Source of the DNA: Asanoa sp040676615
Lineage (GTDB): Bacteria > Actinomycetota > Actinomycetes > Mycobacteriales > Micromonosporaceae
NCBI RefSeq assembly: GCF_040676615.1
Contig: NZ_JBFAPI010000024.1
Location: forward strand, 25,858-89,857
Direction of reading: 5' to 3'
DNA: 64,000 nt
The notes under the pieces were generated by a model. The model saw nothing but the letters and a program-made list of their open reading frames with translations, made no database searches and had not been told where the DNA came from. Each line of letters begins with the position of its first letter. Position 1 is the first letter of the stretch. Positions 24,971 to 32,025 of this stretch are shown piece by piece. The position numbers and the translations under genes are program-made.

Positions 24971-26140
24971 GTGACGTCGACCTGGACCGAACCCGCCAAC
25001 ACGGCGACCGCCCTGCTGCTGCTGGGGCGTGGCGCCGACCCGTCGTCGGAGAAGGGCGTCGACTGCCCGGGCGAACTGCCCGCGCCGAGCGACCCCGATC
25101 TCGTGGCCCGCGCCACCGCCGCCAAGGCGAAGCTCGGGTCGAAGGTTTTCGTCCTCGGCCACCACTACCAGCGTGACGAGGTCATCCAGTTCGCCGATGT
25201 GACCGGCGACTCGTTCAAGCTGGCGCGCGAGGCCGCCGCCCGGCCCGACGCCGAATACATCGTGTTCTGCGGCGTGCACTTCATGGCCGAGTCCGCCGAC
25301 ATCCTCACCACCGACGCGCAGAAGGTGATCCTGCCCGACCTGGCCGCGGGTTGCTCGATGGCCGACATGGCACAGCTCCAGCAGGTCGAGGCGGCCTGGG
25401 AGGCGCTGGTCGACGCCGGTGTGGCCGACTCGACGGTGCCGGTCACCTACATGAACTCGTCGGCCGACATCAAGGGCTTCGTCGGCCGCCACGGTGGCGT
25501 CGTCTGCACCTCGTCCAATGCCAAGACGGCGCTGACCTGGGCGTTCGAGCGCGGCCAGCGGGTGCTCTTCCTGCCCGACCAGCACCTCGGCCGCAACACC
25601 GGCGTGCTGGAGATGGGTTTCGACGCCGACGACTGCCTGCTCTACGACCCGCACAAGCCCAGCGGCGGCTTGACCCAGGCCCAGCTCGGCGAGGCCAAGA
25701 TGCTGCTCTGGCGCGGGCACTGCTCGGTGCACGGGCGGTTCACCAAGTCGTCCGTCGACGAGGTGCGGATGCGGGTGCCGGGCGTCAACGTGCTGGTCCA
25801 CCCCGAGTGCCGCTACGACGTGGTGACGGCGGCCGACTACGTCGGTTCGACCGAATACATCATCAAGACGATCGAAAACGCGCCGGCCGGCTCGGCGTGG
25901 GCGGTCGGCACCGAGCTCAACCTGGTTCGCCGGCTCGGGCTCGCGCACCCCGACAAGCAGATCATGTTCCTCGACCGCACGGTCTGCTACTGCTCGACGA
26001 TGAACCGCATCGACCTGCCCCACCTGGTGTGGGCGCTCGAGGAGCTCGTCGAGGGCCGGCTGGTCAACCAGATCACGGTCGATCCGAAGACCGCCGCGGA
26101 GGCGCGGTCCGCGCTGGACCAGATGCTCGCCCTGCCATAA
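24971..26140 (+). CDS. nadA: Quinolinate synthase
   Basis: A 389-residue NadA. It condenses iminoaspartate with dihydroxyacetone phosphate in NAD synthesis and needs a 4Fe-4S cluster. Conserved parts include FVLGHHYQRDEVIQFAD, VFCGVHFMAE, VTYMNSSADIKG, LFLPDQHLG, VHPECRYDVV and the cysteines near DRTVCYCSTMNRI. The GTG at 24971 has GGGAAG about 8 nt upstream. The adjacent nadB and nadC genes of many operons are absent here, so the gene stands alone. A hairpin terminator follows. Confidence 0.95.
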   Translation: MTSTWTEPANTATALLLLGRGADPSSEKGVDCPGELPAPSDPDLVARATAAKAKLGSKVFVLGHHYQRDEVIQFADVTGDSFKLAREAAARPDAEYIVFCGVHFMAESADILTTDAQKVILPDLAAGCSMADMAQLQQVEAAWEALVDAGVADSTVPVTYMNSSADIKGFVGRHGGVVCTSSNAKTALTWAFERGQRVLFLPDQHLGRNTGVLEMGFDADDCLLYDPHKPSGGLTQAQLGEAKMLLWRGHCSVHGRFTKSSVDEVRMRVPGVNVLVHPECRYDVVTAADYVGSTEYIIKTIENAPAGSAWAVGTELNLVRRLGLAHPDKQIMFLDRTVCYCSTMNRIDLPHLVWALEELVEGRLVNQITVDPKTAAEARSALDQMLALP

Positions 26141-26146
26141 CTGTCA

Positions 26147-26173
26147 GTGGCGCCCGGCATTACCGGGTGCCAC
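26147..26173 (+). terminator. Candidate terminator of nadA
   Basis: An 11-bp stem (26147-26157 with 26163-26173, one G-T pair) with loop CATTA starts 6 nt after the nadA stop. No T-tract is seen. Confidence 0.55.
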
Positions 26174-26235
26174 AGTCGTCCTGATTTCGTGCCAGACAAC
26201 CCGGTGTATGTGGCCCCACGCCCATCACCGAGCGC

Positions 26236-26241
26236 TATGCT
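26236..26241 (+). promoter_or_regulatory. Candidate -10 box TATGCT upstream of murA
   Basis: TATGCT is the best -10-like hexamer between the nadA terminator and murA. It would give a leader of about 80 nt before the TTG start. Confidence 0.3.
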
Positions 26242-26326
26242 GCCCGGGCGCCACTCCCGATCAACCCGCGATACCGCGCAAGGGTTACGGCCCTCCGACG
26301 GATCGCTGCCGCTCCCGGAGGTTGCC

Positions 26327-27682
26327 TTGCCCGATGACGTCCTGGTCGTACACGGCGGCACGCCCCTGCACGGTCAGATCCGGGTCCGCGGAGCCAAGAA
26401 CCTCGTCTCCAAGGCGATGGTGGCCGCGCTGCTCGGTGACGAGCCGAGCCGGTTGTTCGACGTGCCCCGGATCCGCGACGTCGAGGTGGTGCGCGGCCTG
26501 CTCGGCGTGCACGGCGTGAAGGTGACCGACGGCGCCGAAGACGGCGAGCTGATCCTCGACCCGGCCAACGTCGAGCGCGCGTCGACCGACGAGATCAACG
26601 TGCACGCCGGCTCGAGCCGCATCCCGATCCTGTTCTGCGGCCCGCTGCTGCACCGCCTCGGCCACGCGTTCATCCCCGACCTGGGCGGCTGCCACATCGG
26701 CCCGCGCCCGATCGACTTCCACATCCAGGCGCTGCGCGAGTTCGGCGCGGTCGTCGACAAGACGCCCGAGGGCATGCACCTGACCGCGCCCGCGGGCCTG
26801 CACGGCACCAAGTTCGAGCTGCCCTACCCCAGCGTCGGCGCGACCGAGCAGGTGCTGCTGACCGCGGTGCTCGCCAACGGCGTCACCGAACTGCGCAACG
26901 CGGCCGTCGAGCCGGAGATCATCGACCTGATCTGCGTCCTGCAGAAGATGGGCGCGATCATCACGGTGCACACCGACCGGGTGATCGAGATCGAGGGCGT
27001 GCCGCGGCTGAGCGGCTACACCCACCGCCCGATCCCCGACCGGATCGAGGCGGCGTCGTGGGCCGCGGCCGCCCTGGCCACCCGCGGCGAGATCGAGGTG
27101 CTCGGCGCGGAGCAGGTCGACATGATGACGTTCCTCAACGTCTTCCGCTCGATCGGCGGCGAATACAAGGTGACCGACACGCTGCCGCCGCGGGCCGGTT
27201 CGCCGGGCACCGAGGGCGGCATCCGGTTCTGGCACCCGGGCGGCGAGCTGCGCGCGGTGGCGCTGGAGACCGACGTACACCCCGGGTTCATGACCGACTG
27301 GCAGCAGCCCCTGGTGGTCGCGCTGACCCAGGCGCGGGGCCTGTCGATCGTCCACGAGACGGTGTACGAGCAGCGCCTGGGCTACACCGAGGCGCTCAAC
27401 ACGATGGGTGCGACGATCCAGGTCTACCGCGACTGCCTGGGCGGCACCCCGTGCCGGTTCGGTCGGCGCAACTTCAAGCACTCCGCGGTGATCGCCGGCC
27501 CGTCCAAGCTGCACGCGGCCGACCTGGTCATCCCCGACCTGCGGGCCGGGTTCAGCCACCTGATCGCGGCGCTGGCGGCGGAGGGAACCTCCCGGGTCTA
27601 CGGAGTCGACCTGATCAACCGGGGCTACGAAGACTTCGAGAACAAGCTGTCGGCGCTCGGGGCGCACGTCGAGCGTCCTTGA
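26327..27682 (+). CDS. murA: UDP-N-acetylglucosamine 1-carboxyvinyltransferase (MurA-like), TTG start
   Basis: A 451-residue EPSP-synthase-fold enzyme. VRGAKNLVSKAMVAALLG carries the conserved Lys-Asn, and GGCHIGPRPIDFHI carries the catalytic Cys targeted by fosfomycin. TEQVLLTAVLANG, RIEAASWAAAALATRG and VIPDLRAGFSHLIAALAAEG follow in order. It starts peptidoglycan precursor synthesis by adding enolpyruvate to UDP-GlcNAc. The TTG at 26327 is chosen because CGGAGG lies 5 nt upstream and the protein then begins LPDDVLVVHGGTPLHGQ, as expected; longer readings lack a ribosome binding site. It is somewhat longer than E. coli MurA (419 aa). Confidence 0.88.
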   Translation: MPDDVLVVHGGTPLHGQIRVRGAKNLVSKAMVAALLGDEPSRLFDVPRIRDVEVVRGLLGVHGVKVTDGAEDGELILDPANVERASTDEINVHAGSSRIPILFCGPLLHRLGHAFIPDLGGCHIGPRPIDFHIQALREFGAVVDKTPEGMHLTAPAGLHGTKFELPYPSVGATEQVLLTAVLANGVTELRNAAVEPEIIDLICVLQKMGAIITVHTDRVIEIEGVPRLSGYTHRPIPDRIEAASWAAAALATRGEIEVLGAEQVDMMTFLNVFRSIGGEYKVTDTLPPRAGSPGTEGGIRFWHPGGELRAVALETDVHPGFMTDWQQPLVVALTQARGLSIVHETVYEQRLGYTEALNTMGATIQVYRDCLGGTPCRFGRRNFKHSAVIAGPSKLHAADLVIPDLRAGFSHLIAALAAEGTSRVYGVDLINRGYEDFENKLSALGAHVERP

Positions 27683-27700
27683 CGCTTAATTGATTGACGT

Positions 27701-27732
27701 ACGACGAGCCGATCTTGGGGTCGGCTCGTCGT
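27701..27732 (+). terminator. Hairpin terminator of murA
   Basis: A perfect 12-bp stem (27701-27712 with 27721-27732) and an 8-nt loop lie 18 nt after the murA stop. No clear T-tract follows. Confidence 0.65.
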
Positions 27733-27788
27733 CGTGCGGTGGGCTTGGCTAACCTTCGTGTAAGCGCCGCGCCGCAGAAGGGCATCCC

Positions 27789-28379
27789 GTGCAGTCGCTG
27801 TTTCGCCGCAAGTCCGCTGACGTGGTCCAGGAGACCTCCGGGGCTCCTGAGACGCCGGATTCCTCGCGCCCCAAGGGCTACACGCCGCCGAAGGCCAAGG
27901 AGACCCCGAAGCGCCCCAGCGCCGCGCGTCAGCCGGGTGGCAACGCCAAGGCGCTGACCAAGGAAGAGTCCCGGGAGCGCAAGCGCACGCTGCGCCAGGA
28001 GGCGGCGGCCGAATACCGGCGTGAGGGCGGTCCGCGCGACCGCGGCCCGGAGCGGTTGCTGGCCCGGAACGTGGTCGACTCCCGCTACACGGCCGGCACC
28101 TTCTTCTTCGGCGGTGCCCTGATCGTGCTGATCGGTTCCAACGGGGCGATGCCCGACCTGGTCAGGACGGTCGCGACCTCGCTGTGGGGCGTGCTTCTGC
28201 TCGCCGTGATCCTCGACGCGATCCTGATCGCTCGCAAGATCAAGCGGTTGGTGCGGGAGCGGTACCCCAAGACCGACCAGCGGATGGGGTCCCTCTACAT
28301 GTACGCGATCATGCGGTCGATCACCTTCCGCCGCATGCGCGTTCCCAAGCCGGCCGTCAAGATCGGCGAGAAGGTCTGA
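27789..28379 (+). CDS. DUF3043 membrane protein
   Basis: A 196-residue actinobacterial protein. The first 100 residues are basic and probably disordered, with RKSADVV near the start and SRERKRTLRQEAAAEYRR in a charged helix. Two membrane helices follow (about residues 103-119 and 126-146), then KIKRLVRERYPKTDQRMGSLYMYAIMRS and a basic tail. This is the DUF3043 pattern; function is unknown. The GTG at 27789 has AAGGG about 7 nt upstream, and TAACCT near 27750 is a candidate -10. From memory the family sits near glycerate kinase and cobT in mycobacteria too. Confidence 0.85.
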   Translation: MQSLFRRKSADVVQETSGAPETPDSSRPKGYTPPKAKETPKRPSAARQPGGNAKALTKEESRERKRTLRQEAAAEYRREGGPRDRGPERLLARNVVDSRYTAGTFFFGGALIVLIGSNGAMPDLVRTVATSLWGVLLLAVILDAILIARKIKRLVRERYPKTDQRMGSLYMYAIMRSITFRRMRVPKPAVKIGEKV

Positions 28380-28417
28380 CGCTGGCCTGGTGGCCGGGAG
28401 GCCAGGTCTAGGCCGTT

Positions 28418-28528
28418 ATCGGTTGCGGCTCCGGGCCCTCGTAGGTTGCGGCTCCGGGCCCTCGTAGGTTGCGGCTCCGGGCCCTTGGTGGGGCTCCGGG
28501 CCCTTGGTGGGTGCGGCTCCGGGCCGTT
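28418..28528. repeat. 23-bp tandem repeat array (five copies)
   Basis: Five copies of a unit close to GTAGGTTGCGGCTCCGGGCC plus 3 nt. Units 2 (28441-28463), 3 (28464-28486) and 5 (28506-28528) are full length; unit 4 (28487-28505) has lost 4 nt; unit 1 is slightly degenerate. GGGCCC in each makes it locally palindromic. The array follows the DUF3043 gene and precedes the IS110-related element. Its 12-mer TAGGTTGCGGCT also occurs on the far side of that element (29956-29967). Confidence 0.8.
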
Positions 28529-28598
28529 GTTGGCTACGCTCAGGTCTCCGGGGCCGCTGCCCCCGGGCCCCGGCCGAGCTGCGGGGACCCGGCGGGAC

Positions 28599-28658
28599 GG
28601 GGCGGGTCCCGTTGTCGGTCTTCGCAAGGGCATCAGGATCTTCGGGCGGTGACAAGGT
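28599..28658 (+). repeat. Left arm of the 60-bp inverted repeat
   Basis: Identical in inverse to 29894-29953 except for the central 13 nt (28619-28631). In the outward reading both arms encode a similar peptide containing SPPEDPD and DNGTRP. Confidence 0.85.
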
Positions 28659-28706
28659 CGTTCCTTAGGGTTTCTGAGTCTGGATGGTGTTTCCGGGCCG
28701 CCGGGT

Positions 28707-28768
28707 TGGCTGGGTGTGGCTCAAGGTCGTTTGCCGTCGATGGCTATGGACGAGCGGCCGCCCAGCCA
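28707..28768 (+). ncRNA. Possible structured guide (bridge/seek) RNA region of the IS110 element
   Basis: The 218 nt between the left arm and the transposase start have no coding support. Elements of the IS110 group carry a non-coding bridge RNA in this upstream position. Here TGGCTGGG (28707-28714) pairs perfectly with CCCAGCCA (28761-28768), enclosing a 46-nt loop. No guide loops could be assigned, so this is a candidate based on position and one stem only. Confidence 0.25.
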
Positions 28769-28876
28769 GTCCTGGACGCCTTGACCGCTGATTGAGATCT
28801 GCGAATCGTCGCTTGCTAAGGAACTGCTGGCGGGTCGTCCGTGGTGACCTGGGTCTGGGTCGTTTGGGAGGACGAT

Positions 28877-29919
28877 TTGGCGCAGGTGTGGGTCGGTGTC
28901 GACGGCGGCAGGCAGACACACCACGCCGCGGCGGTGGACGTCGCTGGTCGGGTGTTGTGGTCGATGCCGGTGGTCAACGATCAGCAGGCGATCGCGGAGA
29001 TGCTGGCTCGGGTCAGCGCCGACGATGAGGTGCTGTGGGCGGTTGATCTGATCGGCTGTGAGACCGGGTTGTTGCGGGCCATGCTGGCTGCTGCCGGTCA
29101 TCGGACGGTCTATGTTCCGGGACGGACGGTCAAGACGATGGCCGAAGGGTTCGCCGGCGAGGCCAAAACCGATGCCCGGGACGCGGTGGTCATCGCGAAC
29201 ACCGCCCGGATGCGGCGTGACTTCCTGCCCGTCACACCCCGACAGAGCTGATCGCGACGCTGTCATTGCTGGTCGCGCATCGCGCTGACCTGGTCGAGGA
29301 CTGGGTCCGGACCATCAACCGGCTACGCCGTTTAATGGTGGGGATCTCTCCGGTGTTGGAGCGCGCGTTGACCTTCACGAACGTCGCGACGTTGGTCCTG
29401 ATCAGCGCCTACCAAACTCCCGAGCAGATCCGCGCCGCCGGCCGCGAGCAACTCCTCGCGCATCTGCGTCGGCATCGGGCCCTCAACGCGGTCAAACTCG
29501 CCGATCAGGCGTTGGCCGCCGCGGCCTTGCAGGGCCTCGCCCTGCCCGGGCAGGACACCGCCGCCGCCCTCGCCAGCGAGCTCGCCACCCACCTGCTGGA
29601 CCTGCACAACCGCATAAAGACGACCGACAAGGCCATCGAAGACGCCTTGGACGAACACCCACAGGCCAGCATCATCCGCAGCCTGCCCGGCATGGGCGCA
29701 CTGGCAGCCGCGGAGTTCACCGTCGCGGTCGGTGACCTGTCAACCTTCGCTAGCCCTGACCACCTCGCCGCCTACGCCGGCCTGGCACCAGCGGCCCGCG
29801 ACTCCGGCAAACGCAGCGGCAACCTGCGACGCCCACAGCGCTACAACCGCCGACTCCGACACGTGTTCTACATGGCCGCCCTCGCCACCCTGCACCTTGT
29901 CACCGCCCGAAGATCCTGA
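28877..29919 (+). pseudogene. IS110-family transposase, frameshifted and C-terminally truncated
   Basis: The N-terminal DEDD (RuvC-like) domain starts AQVWVGVDGGRQTHHAAAVD and includes KTDARDAVVIANTAR. The C-terminal Transposase_20 part has IIRSLPGMGALAAAEF, LAAYAGLAPAARDSGKRSG (likely catalytic Ser) and YNRRLRHVFYMAALATLH. The TTG at 28877 has GGAGG 5 nt upstream. The frame breaks at the C-run 29237-29240, where one added C would restore PVTPPTELIATLSLL and join both parts. About 45 residues expected after the FYMAALATL helix are missing, replaced by the right inverted-repeat arm. The element is therefore probably dead unless both faults are assembly errors. Confidence 0.85.
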
Positions 29920-29953
29920 TTTGTGGGCTACGCCCGACAACGGGACCCGCCCC
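29894..29953 (-). repeat. Right arm of the 60-bp inverted repeat
   Basis: Inverse of 28599-28658. It overlaps the last codons and stop of the broken transposase, so the end of that reading frame comes from the repeat and not from the transposase family. Confidence 0.85.
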
Positions 29954-30247
29954 TTTTAGGTTGCGGCTGTCTGCCGGTGGTCGGGGTTCGGGTGGCCAGG
30001 GGAGACGGAGCTGGGCCGATGTGTCGGGAGCGGTGAACCGCTCCTCGCGGCCGGCCTATCGGGCAGGCGACTGCCTGCCGGCCTGAACGGTCGGGGGCGG
30101 CCGCCGCCGAGGTCAGCGCCGCACTTCGTCCTCGGCGGCCGTACACCGAGCCCAGCGAGCAGGTCGGCCACATCCGACGCGCTCCACCAGGCTGTGGCCG
30201 GTCTGGTCGGTGCGCTCGCCTACCGGGGGCGCGACCGCGGCCGTCTG
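29954..30247. other. Gene-free region with consecutive hairpins
   Basis: No reading frame here resembles a protein. Three inverted repeats follow each other: 30027-30044 (8-bp stem, 2-nt loop), 30062-30079 (7-bp stem, loop GACT) and 30104-30138 (9-bp stem, 17-nt loop). The DNA begins with AGGTTGCGGCT, shared with the 23-bp array on the other side of the IS element. Confidence 0.5.
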
Positions 30248-30429
30248 CTTGCTCCACCACCGCGAGGCGCGGCTGCTCTGCCTACTCCATGCCCGCGAGG
30301 CGGAACAGCGCCGCTTACCCCACGCCCGCTAGGCGGCGCGGCACCACCGCTGCTCCGCTTACGCCACGCCCGCGAGGCGGAGCAGCACCAGCGCTGCTCC
30401 GCTTACTCCACTCCCGCGAGGCGGAGCAG
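30248..30429. repeat. Tandem hairpin repeats made from the 3' end of azlD
   Basis: Read on the minus strand, units of about 44 bp repeat the last azlD codons with the stop codon (CTGCTCCGCCTCGCGGG... GTAA) and then GCGGAGCAG. The copy nearest azlD includes its real C-terminus and stop (hairpin 30394-30402 with 30421-30429). A second good copy has arms 30350-30358 and 30377-30385, and degenerate copies lie at 30309-30345, 30273-30308 and 30248-30272. Each good copy folds into a 9-bp stem. They may serve as terminators of azlCD. Confidence 0.75.
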
Positions 30430-30711
30430 GGCGGCGGTTGCCGCCGCCGCGACGACCACCACGACGAAGGGGGCTCGGCGCCAGGCGAGCACCGCGCCTA
30501 CCGCGACGCCTGCCGGGCGGGCGACGCCGGCGAAGACGCCTGAGTCGGTGAAGGTTGCCGTGGCAGCCAGGGCTGCCAGCAAGGTGGCGGCCGCCATCGG
30601 GAGGAGGACCTGGATCCGCTTGGGCAGGGCTACCCGCTCGCGGAGCACCACGCCGGCCAGGCGGAAGGCGTAGGTGCCGATGGCCAGGCCGACGATCACC
30701 GCGAGGATCAT
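30403..30711 (-). CDS. azlD: AzlD-family branched-chain amino acid exporter subunit
   Basis: A 102-residue protein with three or four membrane helices. MILAVIVGLAIGTYAFRLAGVVL and LLPMAAATLLAALAATA fit the AzlD family, the small partner of AzlC. Together they export branched-chain amino acids or analogues. The ATG overlaps the azlC stop by 4 nt. Its last codons and stop are the template of the tandem repeats immediately downstream. Confidence 0.85.
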   Translation of the reverse strand: MILAVIVGLAIGTYAFRLAGVVLRERVALPKRIQVLLPMAAATLLAALAATATFTDSGVFAGVARPAGVAVGAVLAWRRAPFVVVVVAAAATAALLRLAGVE

Positions 30712-31403
30712 GATGATGGCTCCGAGGATGGGCGGCGGCGAGGCAGCGCGACCAGCAATAGGCCGCTCAGCGCCATCAGCACCGGTAACCCGGCCGGCAG
30801 GATCGGGGTTGTCACCACCGCTACCAACGCCCCGGTCAACGCCACCAGGCGGGTGGTCGGGTCCTTCAGCGTGGGCAGCAGCAGGGCGAACAGGCCGGCC
30901 GGGAACGCGGCGTCCAGGCCCAACCGGTCAGGGTCGCCGACGTTGCCGAGCAGCACGCCGAGCACCGCGCCGATGTTCCAGAGGACGAAGAGGGTGCAAC
31001 CCGTTGCCCAGTAGGCGTGGCGGCGGCGGACCGGGTCGGGCTGGGCCAGCGCGAACGCCACCGACTCGTCGACCAGGAGGTGGGCACCCAGCAATCGCTG
31101 CCACCAGCGGGTGCCGATCACCTCGCCGATGGCCAGGCCGAACGGGAGGTGTCTGGCGTTCAGCAGCAGGCCGGCGAAGACGGCCGCGAACGGGTTGCCG
31201 GCCGCGATCAGGCCGACCGCCAGGAACTGCGAGCCGCCCGCGAAGACCACCAGCGACATCAGGATGGTGAGGCCGGCGGGGATGCCGGCGGCGACGGCGA
31301 TCGCCCCGAACGAGATGCTCACCGCGAACACCGCGAGACCCAGCGCGCCGACGTCGCGGACCAGCGAGCGGTCGCCCAAGATGGAGCGCGCTGCGGCAGT
31401 CAT
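30708..31403 (-). CDS. azlC: AzlC-family branched-chain amino acid exporter subunit
   Basis: A 231-residue membrane protein. AVFAVSISFGAIAVAAGIP, LVVFAGGSQFLAVGLIAAG, LLLNARHLPFGLAIG and HLLVDESVAFALAQ are AzlC signatures. It has about five to six helices. With AzlD it forms an amino acid efflux pair. The ATG at 31403 lacks a clear ribosome binding site. An XRE-cupin regulator is divergently transcribed and probably controls the pair. Confidence 0.87.
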   Translation of the reverse strand: MTAAARSILGDRSLVRDVGALGLAVFAVSISFGAIAVAAGIPAGLTILMSLVVFAGGSQFLAVGLIAAGNPFAAVFAGLLLNARHLPFGLAIGEVIGTRWWQRLLGAHLLVDESVAFALAQPDPVRRRHAYWATGCTLFVLWNIGAVLGVLLGNVGDPDRLGLDAAFPAGLFALLLPTLKDPTTRLVALTGALVAVVTTPILPAGLPVLMALSGLLLVALPRRRPSSEPSS

Positions 31404-31431
31404 GGTTACCGATCGTGCCTGCCGCTGATAG

Positions 31432-31449
31432 CGTTCGTCAAGTCGAACG
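31432..31449. promoter_or_regulatory. Candidate operator between azlC and its regulator
   Basis: CGTTCG-TCAAGT-CGAACG is a perfect inverted repeat with a 6-nt spacer, placed between the divergent genes. It follows a TAGCGT box (31429-31434) that could be the -10 of the regulator gene, so binding could block that promoter. Confidence 0.45.
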
Positions 31450-31470
31450 AAGCGACCGATGGAGCGAACA

Positions 31471-32025
31471 GTGACCGAACCGACGATCGCCGCGACCATC
31501 GCCGCCGCCCTCCGCCGCGAGCGGGAGCGGGCGGGGCTCTCGCTCACCGAACTCGCCCGGCGCGCCGGGATCGCCAAGTCGACGCTCTCTCAGCTCGAGA
31601 ACGGCGTCGGCAATCCCAGCGTCGAGACGCTCTGGTCGCTCGGCGTCGCGCTCGACGTGCCGTTCAGCCGGCTGGTCGAGCCGCCCGCCCCGGCGCTGCG
31701 GGTCATCCGGTCCGGCGACGGGCCGAGGATCAGTTCAGACCAACTCGACTACACCGGCACCCTGGTCGCGGCCGGCTCCCGGTCGACGCGCCGGGACATC
31801 TACATCATGACCATCGAACCCGGCGCCGTACGCGTCGCGGACGCGCACACCCCGCGCAGCGTCGAGCACATCGTGGTGGCCCGGGGCCGGCTGCGCACCG
31901 GGCCGGCCGGCGAGACCGTCGACCTCGAACCCGGCGACTACGCGACGTTCGCGGGCGACGTGCCGCACAGCTACGAGGCGCTCGAGTCGGGCACCTTCGC
32001 CGTGCTGGTCATGGAACACCCGTAG
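31471..32025 (+). CDS. XRE-family HTH regulator with cupin sensor domain
   Basis: A 184-residue regulator. The HTH is LRRERERAGLSLTELARRAGIAKSTLSQLENGVGNPSVETLWSL (about residues 13-55, XRE/Cro type). A cupin barrel follows with SVEHIVVARGRLRTG and LEPGDYATFAGDVPHSYEAL. This architecture is frequent beside azlCD, where it controls export. The GTG at 31471 has GGAG about 7 nt upstream; an ATG at 31459 would add 4 residues. The 3' end overlaps the convergent ABC ATPase gene by 55 nt. Confidence 0.87.
   Translation: MTEPTIAATIAAALRRERERAGLSLTELARRAGIAKSTLSQLENGVGNPSVETLWSLGVALDVPFSRLVEPPAPALRVIRSGDGPRISSDQLDYTGTLVAAGSRSTRRDIYIMTIEPGAVRVADAHTPRSVEHIVVARGRLRTGPAGETVDLEPGDYATFAGDVPHSYEALESGTFAVLVMEHP

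Larger units (their letters stand above)
28599..29953 (+). mobile_element. Degenerate IS110-family element between 60-bp imperfect inverted repeats
   Basis: The segment holds a broken IS110-type transposase flanked by inverted repeats. Left arm: 28599-28618 and 28632-28658. Right arm: 29894-29920 and 29934-29953. The 27-bp and 20-bp blocks are identical in inverse orientation, and the 13-bp spacer between them has the same length but a different sequence in each arm. Classical IS110 elements lack such long terminal inverted repeats, and the right arm begins inside the transposase frame. The arms may therefore be a genomic repeat that truncated the element rather than true termini. Confidence 0.65.

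Noticed and set aside
28418..28528. CRISPR array
   Set aside because: Units are contiguous tandem repeats without unique spacers, and there are no cas genes.
29266..29919. A separate gene for the C-terminal half of the IS110 transposase
   Set aside because: One added C at 29237-29240 fuses it with the N-terminal half, and it lacks its own start signals.
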